Below are positions 1 through 6,991 of a stretch of 64,000 nucleotides of DNA, piece after piece (position 1 is the stretch's first letter; every line of letters starts with the position of its first letter). The notes beneath the pieces were generated by a model. That model worked only from the letters and a program-made list of their open reading frames with translations, was not told where the DNA came from and did not search any database. The translations under genes were made by a program, and so were the position numbers. The stretch is taken from contig QHXN01000027.1 in NCBI GenBank assembly GCA_003222975.1, forward strand, positions 83,851 through 147,850, read 5' to 3'. This stretch comes from Acidobacteriota bacterium. GTDB taxonomy: Bacteria; Acidobacteriota; Blastocatellia; Pyrinomonadales; Pyrinomonadaceae.

Positions 1-869
1 TTAAAGGCTCGCTCAAAGACTTCTTCAAGAAGCTGCGCACGGACGAACAGTTCTACTACAAGACCCCGGAAGACCTCCTCGAAGCCTACCGCGCCACGGC
101 CAAGCGCATTGACCCGAACCTCGTCAAGGTCTTCAAGACGCTGCCGCGCCAGCCCTACGGCGTCACGCCCATCCCCGACGCGGTCGCGCCCGACACGACG
201 ACCGCCTACTACCAGTCGGGCGCGGCTGACGGCTCACGGCCCGGCTACTATTACGTCAACCTCTACAAGCCGGAGACGCGCCCCAAGTGGGAGATGATGG
301 CGCTCTCCTTACACGAGTCCGTGCCCGGCCACCACCTTCAGATCGCGCGCGCGATGGAGCTGGGCGAGATACCGAAGTTCCGTCGCTACGGCGGCGGCTA
401 CACGGCCTTCGTCGAGGGCTGGGGCCTCTACGCCGAATCTCTCGGCGAAGACATGGGACTCTACGACGACCCCTACTCGAAGTTCGGCCAGTTGACTTAT
501 GAGATGTGGCGGGCGGTGCGCCTCGTCGTTGACACAGGCATGCACTACTACAAGTGGGACAGGCAGAAGGCCATTGACTACTTCTTAGACAACGCCGCCA
601 AGACCGAGCTTGACGTGACGAACGAGATTGACCGCTACATCACAGACCCCGGACAGGCGCTCGCCTACAAGATCGGCCAGCTCAAGATCAAAGAGCTTCG
701 CGCGCGCGCCCACGACCAACTCGGCGACCGCTTCGACCTGCGCGAGTTCCACGACGTTGTCCTCGGCTCCGGCGCAGTCCCGCTCGACGTGTTGGAGCGA
801 AACGTGGACGAGTGGATCAGAAACCAGAAGTCGCAGGCGAACGGCGGCCAGCCCGCGCAGAAGCATTGA
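1..869 (+). CDS. DUF885 family putative metallo-hydrolase, C-terminal part
   Basis: The reading frame is open from base 3, so the start of the gene lies outside the window; about 288 residues are visible. The fragment has the family hallmark HESVPGHH (an HExxxxxH-type metal site), followed by EGWGLYAE and a later [12 protein letters not shown] segment, all typical of the C-terminal half of DUF885 proteins, which are usually 550 to 600 residues. Members are predicted zinc peptidases or hydrolases, often exported in Acidobacteriota, but the substrate is not known. Whether this copy has a signal peptide cannot be seen. The gene ends 42 bases before hutF on the same strand. The family call is firm, the activity is inferred. 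Confidence 0.85.
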   Translation, partial: KGSLKDFFKKLRTDEQFYYKTPEDLLEAYRATAKRIDPNLVKVFKTLPRQPYGVTPIPDAVAPDTTTAYYQSGAADGSRPGYYYVNLYKPETRPKWEMMALSLHESVPGHHLQIARAMELGEIPKFRRYGGGYTAFVEGWGLYAESLGEDMGLYDDPYSKFGQLTYEMWRAVRLVVDTGMHYYKWDRQKAIDYFLDNAAKTELDVTNEIDRYITDPGQALAYKIGQLKIKELRARAHDQLGDRFDLREFHDVVLGSGAVPLDVLERNVDEWIRNQKSQANGGQPAQKH

Positions 870-911
870 CGCGCCTAATAACTGTAGGCGCGGCGAGGGC
901 GCAACAAACCA

Positions 912-2570
912 TTGGGCACACCTCTCGACCAGGGAATCGTTTCCGGCGACACCACGACTTTCGCGCCCGACCTGCTCTACGTGAACGGGCGTTTCGAGCG
1001 TGGTCGCGCGCTCGTTTGCGACGGCGGCGGTCGCGTCGTCGCCGTGACGCACCTTGATGACTTCGCGGGACGTGACGAGGCCGTGCGGCGAGAGGCCGCG
1101 GCAGGCGCGGTCGTCATGTGTGGTCACGTCGTTCGCCTGCGCAATCGCGCGCTGCTGCCCGGCATGGTGAACGCGCACTCGCACGCCTTCCAGCGCGTCT
1201 TGCGCGGGCGCACCGAGTACCGCGGCGCGCACGCGCGCGACTCCTTCTGGACGTGGCGCGAGATGATGTACGCGGCCTCGGCGCGGCTCACGCCCGAAGA
1301 CATCTACGACGCCTCGCGCATGGCTTTTCTTGAGATGATTTTGAGCGGCATCACTTCGGTCGGAGAGTTCCACTACTTGCACCGCACGCCCGCGGGCGCG
1401 GAGTACGACGACCCGAACCTGCTCGCCAAAGAGGTCGTGCGCGCGGCGCGCGACACGGGGCTGCGCATCGCGCTTCTGCGAGCGGCCTACGCGCGCGCGG
1501 GCTTCCGCACGTTCCCCGACGAGCGGCAGAGACGCTTCATCGAGCCGGACGCCGAAACTTACCTCCGCAACACCGAGTCGCTGGCGCGCGACCTCGCGCG
1601 CGACGCGGCGACGGGCGACGGGCGCGTGAAGGGCGTCGGGGTTGAGGGGCGAGCCGAAGAGAAGGACGTTGACGCGCGTGCCGGTGAAGACGGCCTTGAC
1701 GTGCACGCCGGTAAACTTCCGCAGCACGCCTGGGTCGGCGTCGCGCCGCACAGCGTGCGCGCCGTGCCGCTCGGATACCTGCGCGAAGTCAGCGCCTTCG
1801 CCGGAGCGCGCGGGCTTCCCCTTCACATGCACGTCGCCGAGCAGCCTGCGGAGGTCTCGGCGTGCGTCGAGGAGACGGGGCGCACGCCCGTCGCGCTCCT
1901 CGCCGAAGAGGGCGTCCTCGGCCCGCGCTTCACGGGCGTCCACGCGATACACGTCACGCCCGAAGAGGTGCGCGCGTTGGCCGAAGCGCGCGCCTGCGTG
2001 TGCGCGTGCCCGACTACGGAGCGAAACCTGGGCGACGGCATCACGCCCGCCGCCGCGCTGTTCGGCGCGGGCGTCCACGTCGCACTCGGCACGGACAGCC
2101 AGGCGCAGATTGACCTCCTCGAAGACGCCCGCGAACTCGAATACCACCTGCGCCTGACGAGCCTCCAGCGCAACGTGCTCGCGCCCGCGAGCGCGGAGAG
2201 TGTCGAAAGTCCTGGCGGCAGTCACGACGCCGCGCGCGCGGAGTCTGACGGGCCGGGCGTTTCGGCGCTCGCCGCGCGGCTCTTCGAGTGCGCGAGCCGC
2301 GCCGGCGCGCGCAGCATCGGCGCGCCCGCCGGCGAGTTCACGCACGGCAGCGCCGCGGACTTCTTCACCGTGGACTTGGACGACCCTTCAATCGCCGGGG
2401 CGTCTGGCGACGACCTCCTGCCCGCGGTCGTCTTCTCGCTCTCGCGCGCAGCCGTCCGCGAGGTCTCGGTCGGCGGCCAGCTCGTCGTCGAAGGCGGCAG
2501 GCACGCCGCGCAGGACGAAATCGTCTCGCGCTTCTCGGCGCTTCAACGCAAACTCTGGAGTGAAGTGTAA
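912..2570 (+). CDS. hutF: Formimidoylglutamate deiminase HutF
   Basis: Amidohydrolase-superfamily enzyme that converts N-formimidoyl-L-glutamate to N-formyl-L-glutamate and ammonia in the five-step histidine degradation route. Visible marks are the metal-binding NAHSHAFQR near residue 90, the HutF-typical DSFWTWREMMY and SVGEFHYLH, a His in LHMHVAEQPAE, a His in VHAIHVTPEE and the metal-binding Asp in LGTDSQAQ. At 552 residues it is longer than usual (about 450). Two low-complexity insertions, near residues 230-270 and 420-450, explain most of the excess. The assigned start is TTG without a clear ribosome-binding site; translation may begin slightly downstream. No other hut gene is in the window. 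Its stop is followed at once by an inverted repeat. Confidence 0.9.
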   Translation: MGTPLDQGIVSGDTTTFAPDLLYVNGRFERGRALVCDGGGRVVAVTHLDDFAGRDEAVRREAAAGAVVMCGHVVRLRNRALLPGMVNAHSHAFQRVLRGRTEYRGAHARDSFWTWREMMYAASARLTPEDIYDASRMAFLEMILSGITSVGEFHYLHRTPAGAEYDDPNLLAKEVVRAARDTGLRIALLRAAYARAGFRTFPDERQRRFIEPDAETYLRNTESLARDLARDAATGDGRVKGVGVEGRAEEKDVDARAGEDGLDVHAGKLPQHAWVGVAPHSVRAVPLGYLREVSAFAGARGLPLHMHVAEQPAEVSACVEETGRTPVALLAEEGVLGPRFTGVHAIHVTPEEVRALAEARACVCACPTTERNLGDGITPAAALFGAGVHVALGTDSQAQIDLLEDARELEYHLRLTSLQRNVLAPASAESVESPGGSHDAARAESDGPGVSALAARLFECASRAGARSIGAPAGEFTHGSAADFFTVDLDDPSIAGASGDDLLPAVVFSLSRAAVREVSVGGQLVVEGGRHAAQDEIVSRFSALQRKLWSEV

Positions 2571-2657
2571 GAAGAATTAACATGGGTGGACAGGATTTGA
2601 GTTTTCAAATCTGAAATTCTTTATCCTGCTTATCCTGTCCACCCATGTTAATTTCTT
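2571..2657. repeat. Intergenic inverted repeat between hutF and the M20 gene
   Basis: Arms at 2575-2596 and 2632-2653 are perfect 22-bp reverse complements and contain GGGTGGACAGGAT. The loop holds a second half-copy (ATCCTG). It begins 4 bases after the hutF stop. The sequence TGGACAGGA recurs in the hairpin near 12590. It could act as a terminator or 3-prime mRNA stabiliser, but there is no T-tract. Confidence 0.8.
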
Positions 2658-2686
2658 GCCGGCCCGTTTAGCGGCTGGTGGAGAAT

Positions 2687-3820
2687 ATGGGCGTCGAAAG
2701 CACACTCGCCGAACTCGTCCGTATAGACTCGCGCTCGTCGAACTCGAACGGGGCGGTCATTGATTACGCGCGGGCGCGCGCCGTGGCCGCCGGTTTGCGC
2801 GCGCGCGTGACTAAGTACGCGGACGAGCGCGGCGTCGAGAAGTTTCAGATGCTCGCGTTCGCGCCGCGTGAATCGGACGAAGTGGAACTCGCGCTCGTCG
2901 GGCACACGGACACGGTTCCCTTCGACCCGGCGTGGGACGAGGCGCTGACGCTCACGGAGCGCGAGGGTAAACTCTACGGGCGCGGCGCGTGCGACACGAA
3001 GGGCTTCATCGCGGCGGCGCTCGCGGCCATCGAAGAGACGGACGTGGGCCGCCTCGCCCGCCCGCTCGCGCTCGTGCTCACGGCGGACGAAGAGGTCGGA
3101 TGTCTCGGCGCGAAGAGGCTCGCGGAGTCGAAGCCTTTCAGCGTGCGCCACGCCGTCGTGGGCGAGCCGACATCGCTACAGCCCATGCGCGCGGGCAAGG
3201 GCTACTGCCTCGCCGAGGTCACGGTGCGCGGGCGCGAGGGGCATAGTGCTTACCCCGCCCTGGGCGCGTCGGCCATCACGCGTGCCGCGCGCCTCGTCAC
3301 GCGCGTCGAGCACATCTCGGAAGAGTTGAAGCGGGACGCGCACGCGGGCTTCGACCCGCCTTACACGACCGTCAACGTCGGCCTCATCGAGGGCGGCACG
3401 GCCAAGAACGTCATCGCGGGCGTGTGCCGCTTCACCCTCGAATGGCGGCCCGTGCCGGGCCAGAGGCCCGAACTCGTCGCCGAACTCGTCCGGCGCGAGG
3501 TCGAAGATTTACGCGAGGGGGACGAAGACTTCGACTGCATGCTGCGCGTGACGCGTCTCGACGGCGGGATGGAGACGCCTGCGGACGCGCCCCTCGTGCG
3601 CGCGCTCGAAGAGGCGACGGGCCGTGCGGCGGGCACGATCTCGTTCGGCACGGAAGCGCCGCAGTTGGCCGAGTTGGGCGCGGAGGCGGTCGTCTTCGGC
3701 CCCGGCGACATACGCTTCGCGCACCGCACGGGCGAGTTCGTCCCCGCCTCGGAGTTGCGCGAATCGGTCTCGATTTTGCGCGGCCTCATCGAACGCTTTT
3801 GCGCGCCGGGGCATCAATAA
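2687..3820 (+). CDS. M20-family deacylase, acetylornithine deacetylase (ArgE)-like
   Basis: Zinc-dependent M20 amidohydrolase that probably removes an acyl group from an amino acid; by similarity to the ArgE/DapE group the likely substrate is N-acetylornithine. The expected motifs are in order: GHTDTVP (zinc His), GRGACDTKG (bridging Asp), TADEEVG (catalytic Glu pair), GEPT, and a C-terminal FAHRTGEFVP carrying the last zinc His. A dimerisation domain occupies roughly residues 175-285. ATG at 2687 is preferred because GGTGG precedes it; an in-frame GTG lies 9 bases upstream. Spacing from hutF is filled by an inverted repeat. ArgE, DapE or a broader aminoacylase cannot be separated here. Confidence 0.82.
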   Translation: MGVESTLAELVRIDSRSSNSNGAVIDYARARAVAAGLRARVTKYADERGVEKFQMLAFAPRESDEVELALVGHTDTVPFDPAWDEALTLTEREGKLYGRGACDTKGFIAAALAAIEETDVGRLARPLALVLTADEEVGCLGAKRLAESKPFSVRHAVVGEPTSLQPMRAGKGYCLAEVTVRGREGHSAYPALGASAITRAARLVTRVEHISEELKRDAHAGFDPPYTTVNVGLIEGGTAKNVIAGVCRFTLEWRPVPGQRPELVAELVRREVEDLREGDEDFDCMLRVTRLDGGMETPADAPLVRALEEATGRAAGTISFGTEAPQLAELGAEAVVFGPGDIRFAHRTGEFVPASELRESVSILRGLIERFCAPGHQ

Positions 3821-3859
3821 GAGTCTGCACGCATTTTCCGTGGCGGAAAGCTTTCATCT

Positions 3860-4969
3860 ATGAACTCAGGAAAATACACGCGCGGCCTCGCGGCGCTCGT
3901 CCTCTGCGCCCTCGCGCTCGGCGGGGCGCGCGCCGCCCGCGCGCAGCAGCCGCAACAGGGGCCGGTGACGAACGCGGAGTTTCTGGCGGTCGTGCGCCAG
4001 TTGCCGGCGCGGCCCGGCCTGAAGGATCAGCTCGTCGGCGAGATTCGGCGGCGCGGGATCAACTTCACGCTGACGAGCGGGCTGCGCTCGTTCGTGGCGA
4101 CCAAAAGCGGCAACGACGAGGAGCTGCGGCGCGTGCTCGAAGAGGCCGAGCGGCGCTTCCTCAACCCGACGGTGGCGAAGGCCCTGCCCTCGTCGGCGGA
4201 GGCCGCGGACTTACTTCAGAAAACGCGCGCGGCCACCGTCGAGGCCACCGGCCAGATGCCCGACTTCGTCGTCAAGCAACTCGTCACGCGCTCGCACGCC
4301 GCGGGGCGGACGCAGAACTGGGTCACGGACGACCGCCTCGTCATCGGCGTCAGCTTCCGCGAGAGCCAGGGCGAGAAGTACCGCCTGCTCGCCATCAACG
4401 GCATCGCCAGCGCCTCGCAGTCGGACGAGCAGAGCGACTACACCTCGGTCGGCGGCACCAGCTCCACCGGCGAGTTCGTCACGCAGCTCAAGGAACTCTT
4501 CGACGACGCGAGCAAGACCGACTTCAAGTTCGTTGACGAGGAGAGCTTGCGCGGGCGGCGCACACTCGTCTTCGACTTCGAGATCAAGCGCGAGAACTCG
4601 CGCCTGCAAGTCGGCTACGGCAAGGAGCGCGCCGTCATCGCGGGCCAGCGCGGGCGCATCTGGATTGACCGCGAGAAGGCGCGCGTCCTGCGCGTCGAGC
4701 GCGCCGCGACCGAGATGCCCGCGGACTTCCCCGTCATGGCTTCAGACCAGGCGATTGACTACGACTGGGTGACTATCCAAGGGCAGGGCGACTACCTCCT
4801 GCCCGCGCGCGCCGTCCTCGTGATGACCGCCGCCGAGGGCGGGCGCGTCGAGCAGAGCCGCAACGACATACGCTTCCGCAACTACCAGAAGTACGGCACC
4901 GAGCTGAAGATCATCGAGGACGACATCATTGACGATGAGACGCCGCAGCAGAAGCCGAAAAAGCCGTGA
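3860..4969 (+). CDS. Secreted protein of unknown function
   Basis: 369 residues with a Sec signal peptide (hydrophobic core at about residues 8-25, probable cleavage after ARA). The mature part is acidic and soluble-looking, with a helical N-terminal third (LPARPGLKDQL, EELRRVLEEAERRF) and a beta-rich remainder suggesting a lipoprotein-carrier or outer-membrane-assisted fold. No catalytic motif is recognised. The length and style match acidobacterial proteins of unknown function. The stop codon TGA at 4967 is part of the first ACCGTGA unit of the adjoining repeat, so the last residues (PKKP) abut the repeat. The last 44 bases overlap the convergent minus-strand four-helix-bundle gene. Confidence 0.7.
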   Translation: MNSGKYTRGLAALVLCALALGGARAARAQQPQQGPVTNAEFLAVVRQLPARPGLKDQLVGEIRRRGINFTLTSGLRSFVATKSGNDEELRRVLEEAERRFLNPTVAKALPSSAEAADLLQKTRAATVEATGQMPDFVVKQLVTRSHAAGRTQNWVTDDRLVIGVSFRESQGEKYRLLAINGIASASQSDEQSDYTSVGGTSSTGEFVTQLKELFDDASKTDFKFVDEESLRGRRTLVFDFEIKRENSRLQVGYGKERAVIAGQRGRIWIDREKARVLRVERAATEMPADFPVMASDQAIDYDWVTIQGQGDYLLPARAVLVMTAAEGGRVEQSRNDIRFRNYQKYGTELKIIEDDIIDDETPQQKPKKP

Positions 4970-5393
4970 ACCGTGAACCGTAAACCGTGACAAGAGAAAA
5001 CCAGTTCTGTCTTGTCACGGTGTACGGTTCACGGTTCACGCTTTTTTCCAGGTGATGAGTCATGCCGATGAGCATGCGCCCGATGTTGTCGAGCGTCTCG
5101 CGCATCTCGAAGTAGTCGCTCTCTCGGAGGTAGCCGAGATGTTGGGCGATGAGTAGTTCCGTCTCAAGCTCGCTCGCCGAGCCTTGCGCGTTTGAGATGA
5201 AGTGTATGAATTCTTTCGACGAGCGGCGTGCCGCGCCTTCGGCGATGTTCGCCGGGACGGAGACCGCCGCCCGCCTGATCTGTGAGGTTAAGCCGAACCT
5301 TTCTTCCTTCGGGAAGGATTCCGTGGCCTTGTAAACAGTCACCACGAAATCCATCGCCTTACACCAAACGTCCAGCTTTTCGTGAGGGCGCAT
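4926..5393 (-). CDS. Four-helix-bundle protein, S23/23S-rRNA-intervening-sequence family
   Basis: 155 residues. The first about 118 match the S23 family (a four-helix bundle also related to the Avd accessory protein of diversity-generating retroelements): LDVWCKAMDFV near the start, ERFGLTSQIRRAAVSVPANIAEG in the middle (quoted in part: the SIPANIAEG-type motif), and a final amphipathic helix ending MTHHLEKS. Function in this family is unknown; members are small, probably pentameric, nucleic-acid-associated proteins. A strong GGAGGAG site precedes the ATG. The C-terminus is odd: from about residue 119 on it is translated repeat (VNREPYTVTR and onward), and the frame then runs 44 bases into the convergent neighbour. 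The original stop seems to have been lost to the repeat. Confidence 0.85.
   Translation of the reverse strand: MRPHEKLDVWCKAMDFVVTVYKATESFPKEERFGLTSQIRRAAVSVPANIAEGAARRSSKEFIHFISNAQGSASELETELLIAQHLGYLRESDYFEMRETLDNIGRMLIGMTHHLEKSVNREPYTVTRQNWFSLVTVYGSRFTAFSASAAASHRQ
4965..5040. repeat. ACCGTGA heptamer hairpin, copy 1
   Basis: Arms 4965-4994 and 5011-5040 are 30 bp with one mismatch and a 16-nt loop. Each arm is four tandem 7-nt units (ACCGTGA, variant ACCGTAA). An A-tract just before the left arm pairs with a T-tract just after the right arm, so it could end transcription in either direction. The left arm is identical over 30 bases to 18615-18644, some 13.6 kb away. Confidence 0.9.
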
Positions 5394-5434
5394 TTCAACT
5401 TCTCCTCCCGCCGCTCGGCTTTACATCTCGCGGC

Positions 5435-5465
5435 TTTCTCTTGTCACGGTTTACGGTTTACGGCT
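5435..5465. repeat. Half-element of the ACCGTGA family (right terminus)
   Basis: A single inverted arm with two full TACGG-containing heptamers. It is the reverse complement of the left arm at 4976-4999 and lacks a local partner. It sits immediately downstream of the stop of the minus-strand lipoprotein gene (stop at 5467-5469). Confidence 0.8.
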
Positions 5466-5466
5466 T

Positions 5467-6735
5467 TCAAATCTTCAACTGGCCGCTCTCGATGATGGTC
5501 TTATCGTCGAGGGTGACGGTCGAGCCGGGAAGGAAGATGACGTACTCGTAGGGCGACTTGTCGTCGCCGCCGGCCCACTGGTTGTTGCCGACGCCGACGG
5601 TGATGGAGCCGGCGGGAACCCAGTTGCCGAGCTTGCTCGACGCCGGGAGCTTGACGTTCGGGTTGATGCCGAGGTCAACGAAGGAGAGCACGTCCTTGCC
5701 CTCGCCCGCCGCGTCGTAGTCGGCCTTGAGCTGGTCGAAGCCCGGCCCCGTGCCCGTCATCGCCGTCACCTTGCCGCCCGCTATGGTGAGCGTCAGGTTG
5801 TCAACCTCCTTGCCGTTGTAGTAGTCGAGCGTGTGCACGACCTTCCCCTCGGCACTCCCCGCGACCGGCGCGCAGAAGACCTCGCCCGCGGGCAAGTAAA
5901 CCGACACGGCAGCGCCGCCCTTCTGCACGTCCTCCGGCGAGATGATGCCGTCGCTGACGAGGACGGGCCGTCCCTGAACTTTCAGCTTCAAGTCCGTGCC
6001 GTTCGGGTTCGTGATGTGCAGTTCGTTGCCGGCGGCCAGCGCGCCCTTGACCTGCTCGCCGCGCGTCTGGACGGTCGCGTAGTCCGTGTTCACGCCGTCC
6101 CAGAAGGTCTTCGTCAAATCGTCGAGGCTCATCCCGTAGCGCTTCGCCCGCCAGTCGGTCGGGTAGAAGCCGTTGCCGATGCTGACCTGCCGGACGTTGC
6201 GCTTGATGAACTCGTCGCCGATGGGCGCGTTCGCCTTGGCGCGCGCGGCCAGACGCTTCGGGTCGGCGTCGGCGAACAGGCCCTCGGCGAGGCCGCTGTC
6301 AATCCCGATAGTGATGTTGACCGCGTCCGCGAGCTTCATGCCCCACTGATCCATCTGCGCGTCGTACTTTTCGGGCACGTCCGCGTACATGCGCTTCGCC
6401 ATGCGGTCGCTGCCAATCGAGACGAGCGGGAAAGCGCCGGCCTTGCGGACGTTGACGGCGATGTCCTCCAACAACTCCTGATCCTGCGTGCCGCCTGTGA
6501 CCAACACCACGTCGCCCTCTTTGACGCCCGCGCTCTGCGTGACGAGGCGCTGCGCGAGCTGTTCGAGGTCTGTGGGCGCTTTCTTCGCGGCGGTCTCTGT
6601 GGCGGCGGTCGCGGTCGGCGCGGGCGTCGCGCTCGTGTTGGCGTTGGCGGCGGTGTTGGCCGGGGGCGCGGGGGCGCACGCGGCCAGCGCCAGGCCGGCG
6701 GCGAGGAGGGAGACTAGGGCAAGCGTTTTTTTCAT
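5467..6735 (-). CDS. M29-aminopeptidase-like lipoprotein
   Basis: 422 residues starting with a lipoprotein signal (LAAGLALAAC, lipidation Cys near residue 20) and an Ala/Thr/Pro-rich linker to about residue 52. The rest resembles thermophilic aminopeptidases of family M29 (AmpS type): an N-terminal alpha/beta half with GDVVLVTGG, then YLPAGEVFCAPVAGSAEG, equivalent to the family's PGGEVFTAP segment with the first metal Glu. The C-terminal segment that normally carries the His-x-Asp metal ligands reads SPYEYVIFLPG, so both ligands appear absent. It may be a binding protein or an inactive relative. Export as a lipoprotein is also unusual, since M29 enzymes are mostly cytosolic. The stop abuts a heptamer repeat arm. 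Confidence 0.72.
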   Translation of the reverse strand: MKKTLALVSLLAAGLALAACAPAPPANTAANANTSATPAPTATAATETAAKKAPTDLEQLAQRLVTQSAGVKEGDVVLVTGGTQDQELLEDIAVNVRKAGAFPLVSIGSDRMAKRMYADVPEKYDAQMDQWGMKLADAVNITIGIDSGLAEGLFADADPKRLAARAKANAPIGDEFIKRNVRQVSIGNGFYPTDWRAKRYGMSLDDLTKTFWDGVNTDYATVQTRGEQVKGALAAGNELHITNPNGTDLKLKVQGRPVLVSDGIISPEDVQKGGAAVSVYLPAGEVFCAPVAGSAEGKVVHTLDYYNGKEVDNLTLTIAGGKVTAMTGTGPGFDQLKADYDAAGEGKDVLSFVDLGINPNVKLPASSKLGNWVPAGSITVGVGNNQWAGGDDKSPYEYVIFLPGSTVTLDDKTIIESGQLKI

Positions 6736-6900
6736 GGGAGACTCCTTTCGGTAATCGAAAATCTTTTCTGACGAGGCGGGTTGCCGGGATCAAAGTGTCA
6801 TGCTTCCGGGTTAACTACGACGGGAAGTCTGCGAACGGATTGCCGGACGACGGCGGAAGCAAGGCGCTTCTATGCCAAAGCAGGCGGGAAGTCAAGAGAA

Positions 6901-6980
6901 TTGCGGAGCGGCGGATTTCGGATTGCGGATTTGAAGACGGCGTGCTTTAAATCCACAATCCGCATTCCGCCGCTCCGCAA
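6901..6980. repeat. CGGATTG-family heptamer hairpin, copy 1
   Basis: Arms 6901-6932 and 6949-6980, 32 bp with about three mismatches, 16-nt loop. Units are CGGATTT/CGGATTG heptamers plus an outer GCGGAGCGGCGG block. It lies between kgd (stop 12 bases away) and the upstream region of the M29-like lipoprotein. The same block recurs at 11598-11684 and related units at 25747-25853. Confidence 0.88.
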
Positions 6981-6991
6981 TCGGTCGGTAC

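Larger units (their letters stand above)
4965..5465. mobile_element. Candidate cargo-bearing heptamer element with inverted termini around a four-helix-bundle gene
   Basis: The left end (4965-4999) consists of ACCGTGA-type heptamers. The right end (5435-5465) is its reverse complement: 4976-4999 and 5435-5458 match over 24 bases without mismatch. Between them lie a further inverted arm (5011-5040) and the minus-strand four-helix-bundle gene. The arrangement recalls the intervening sequences of bacterial 23S rRNA, in which inverted repeats flank a gene for an S23 four-helix-bundle protein; that parallel is established family knowledge. Mobility here is inference. No transposase is present and target-site duplications are not evident. 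Confidence 0.45.

Noticed and set aside
585..2345. Long open frame (586 codons) on the strand opposite hutF
   Set aside because: Arg/Ala/Val-rich antisense frame in high-GC DNA with no motif; hutF on the plus strand has a full set of catalytic motifs.
4926..5393. Diversity-generating retroelement (Avd-like accessory gene)
   Set aside because: No reverse transcriptase, template repeat or variable repeat is found; the S23 relation is only a shared fold.
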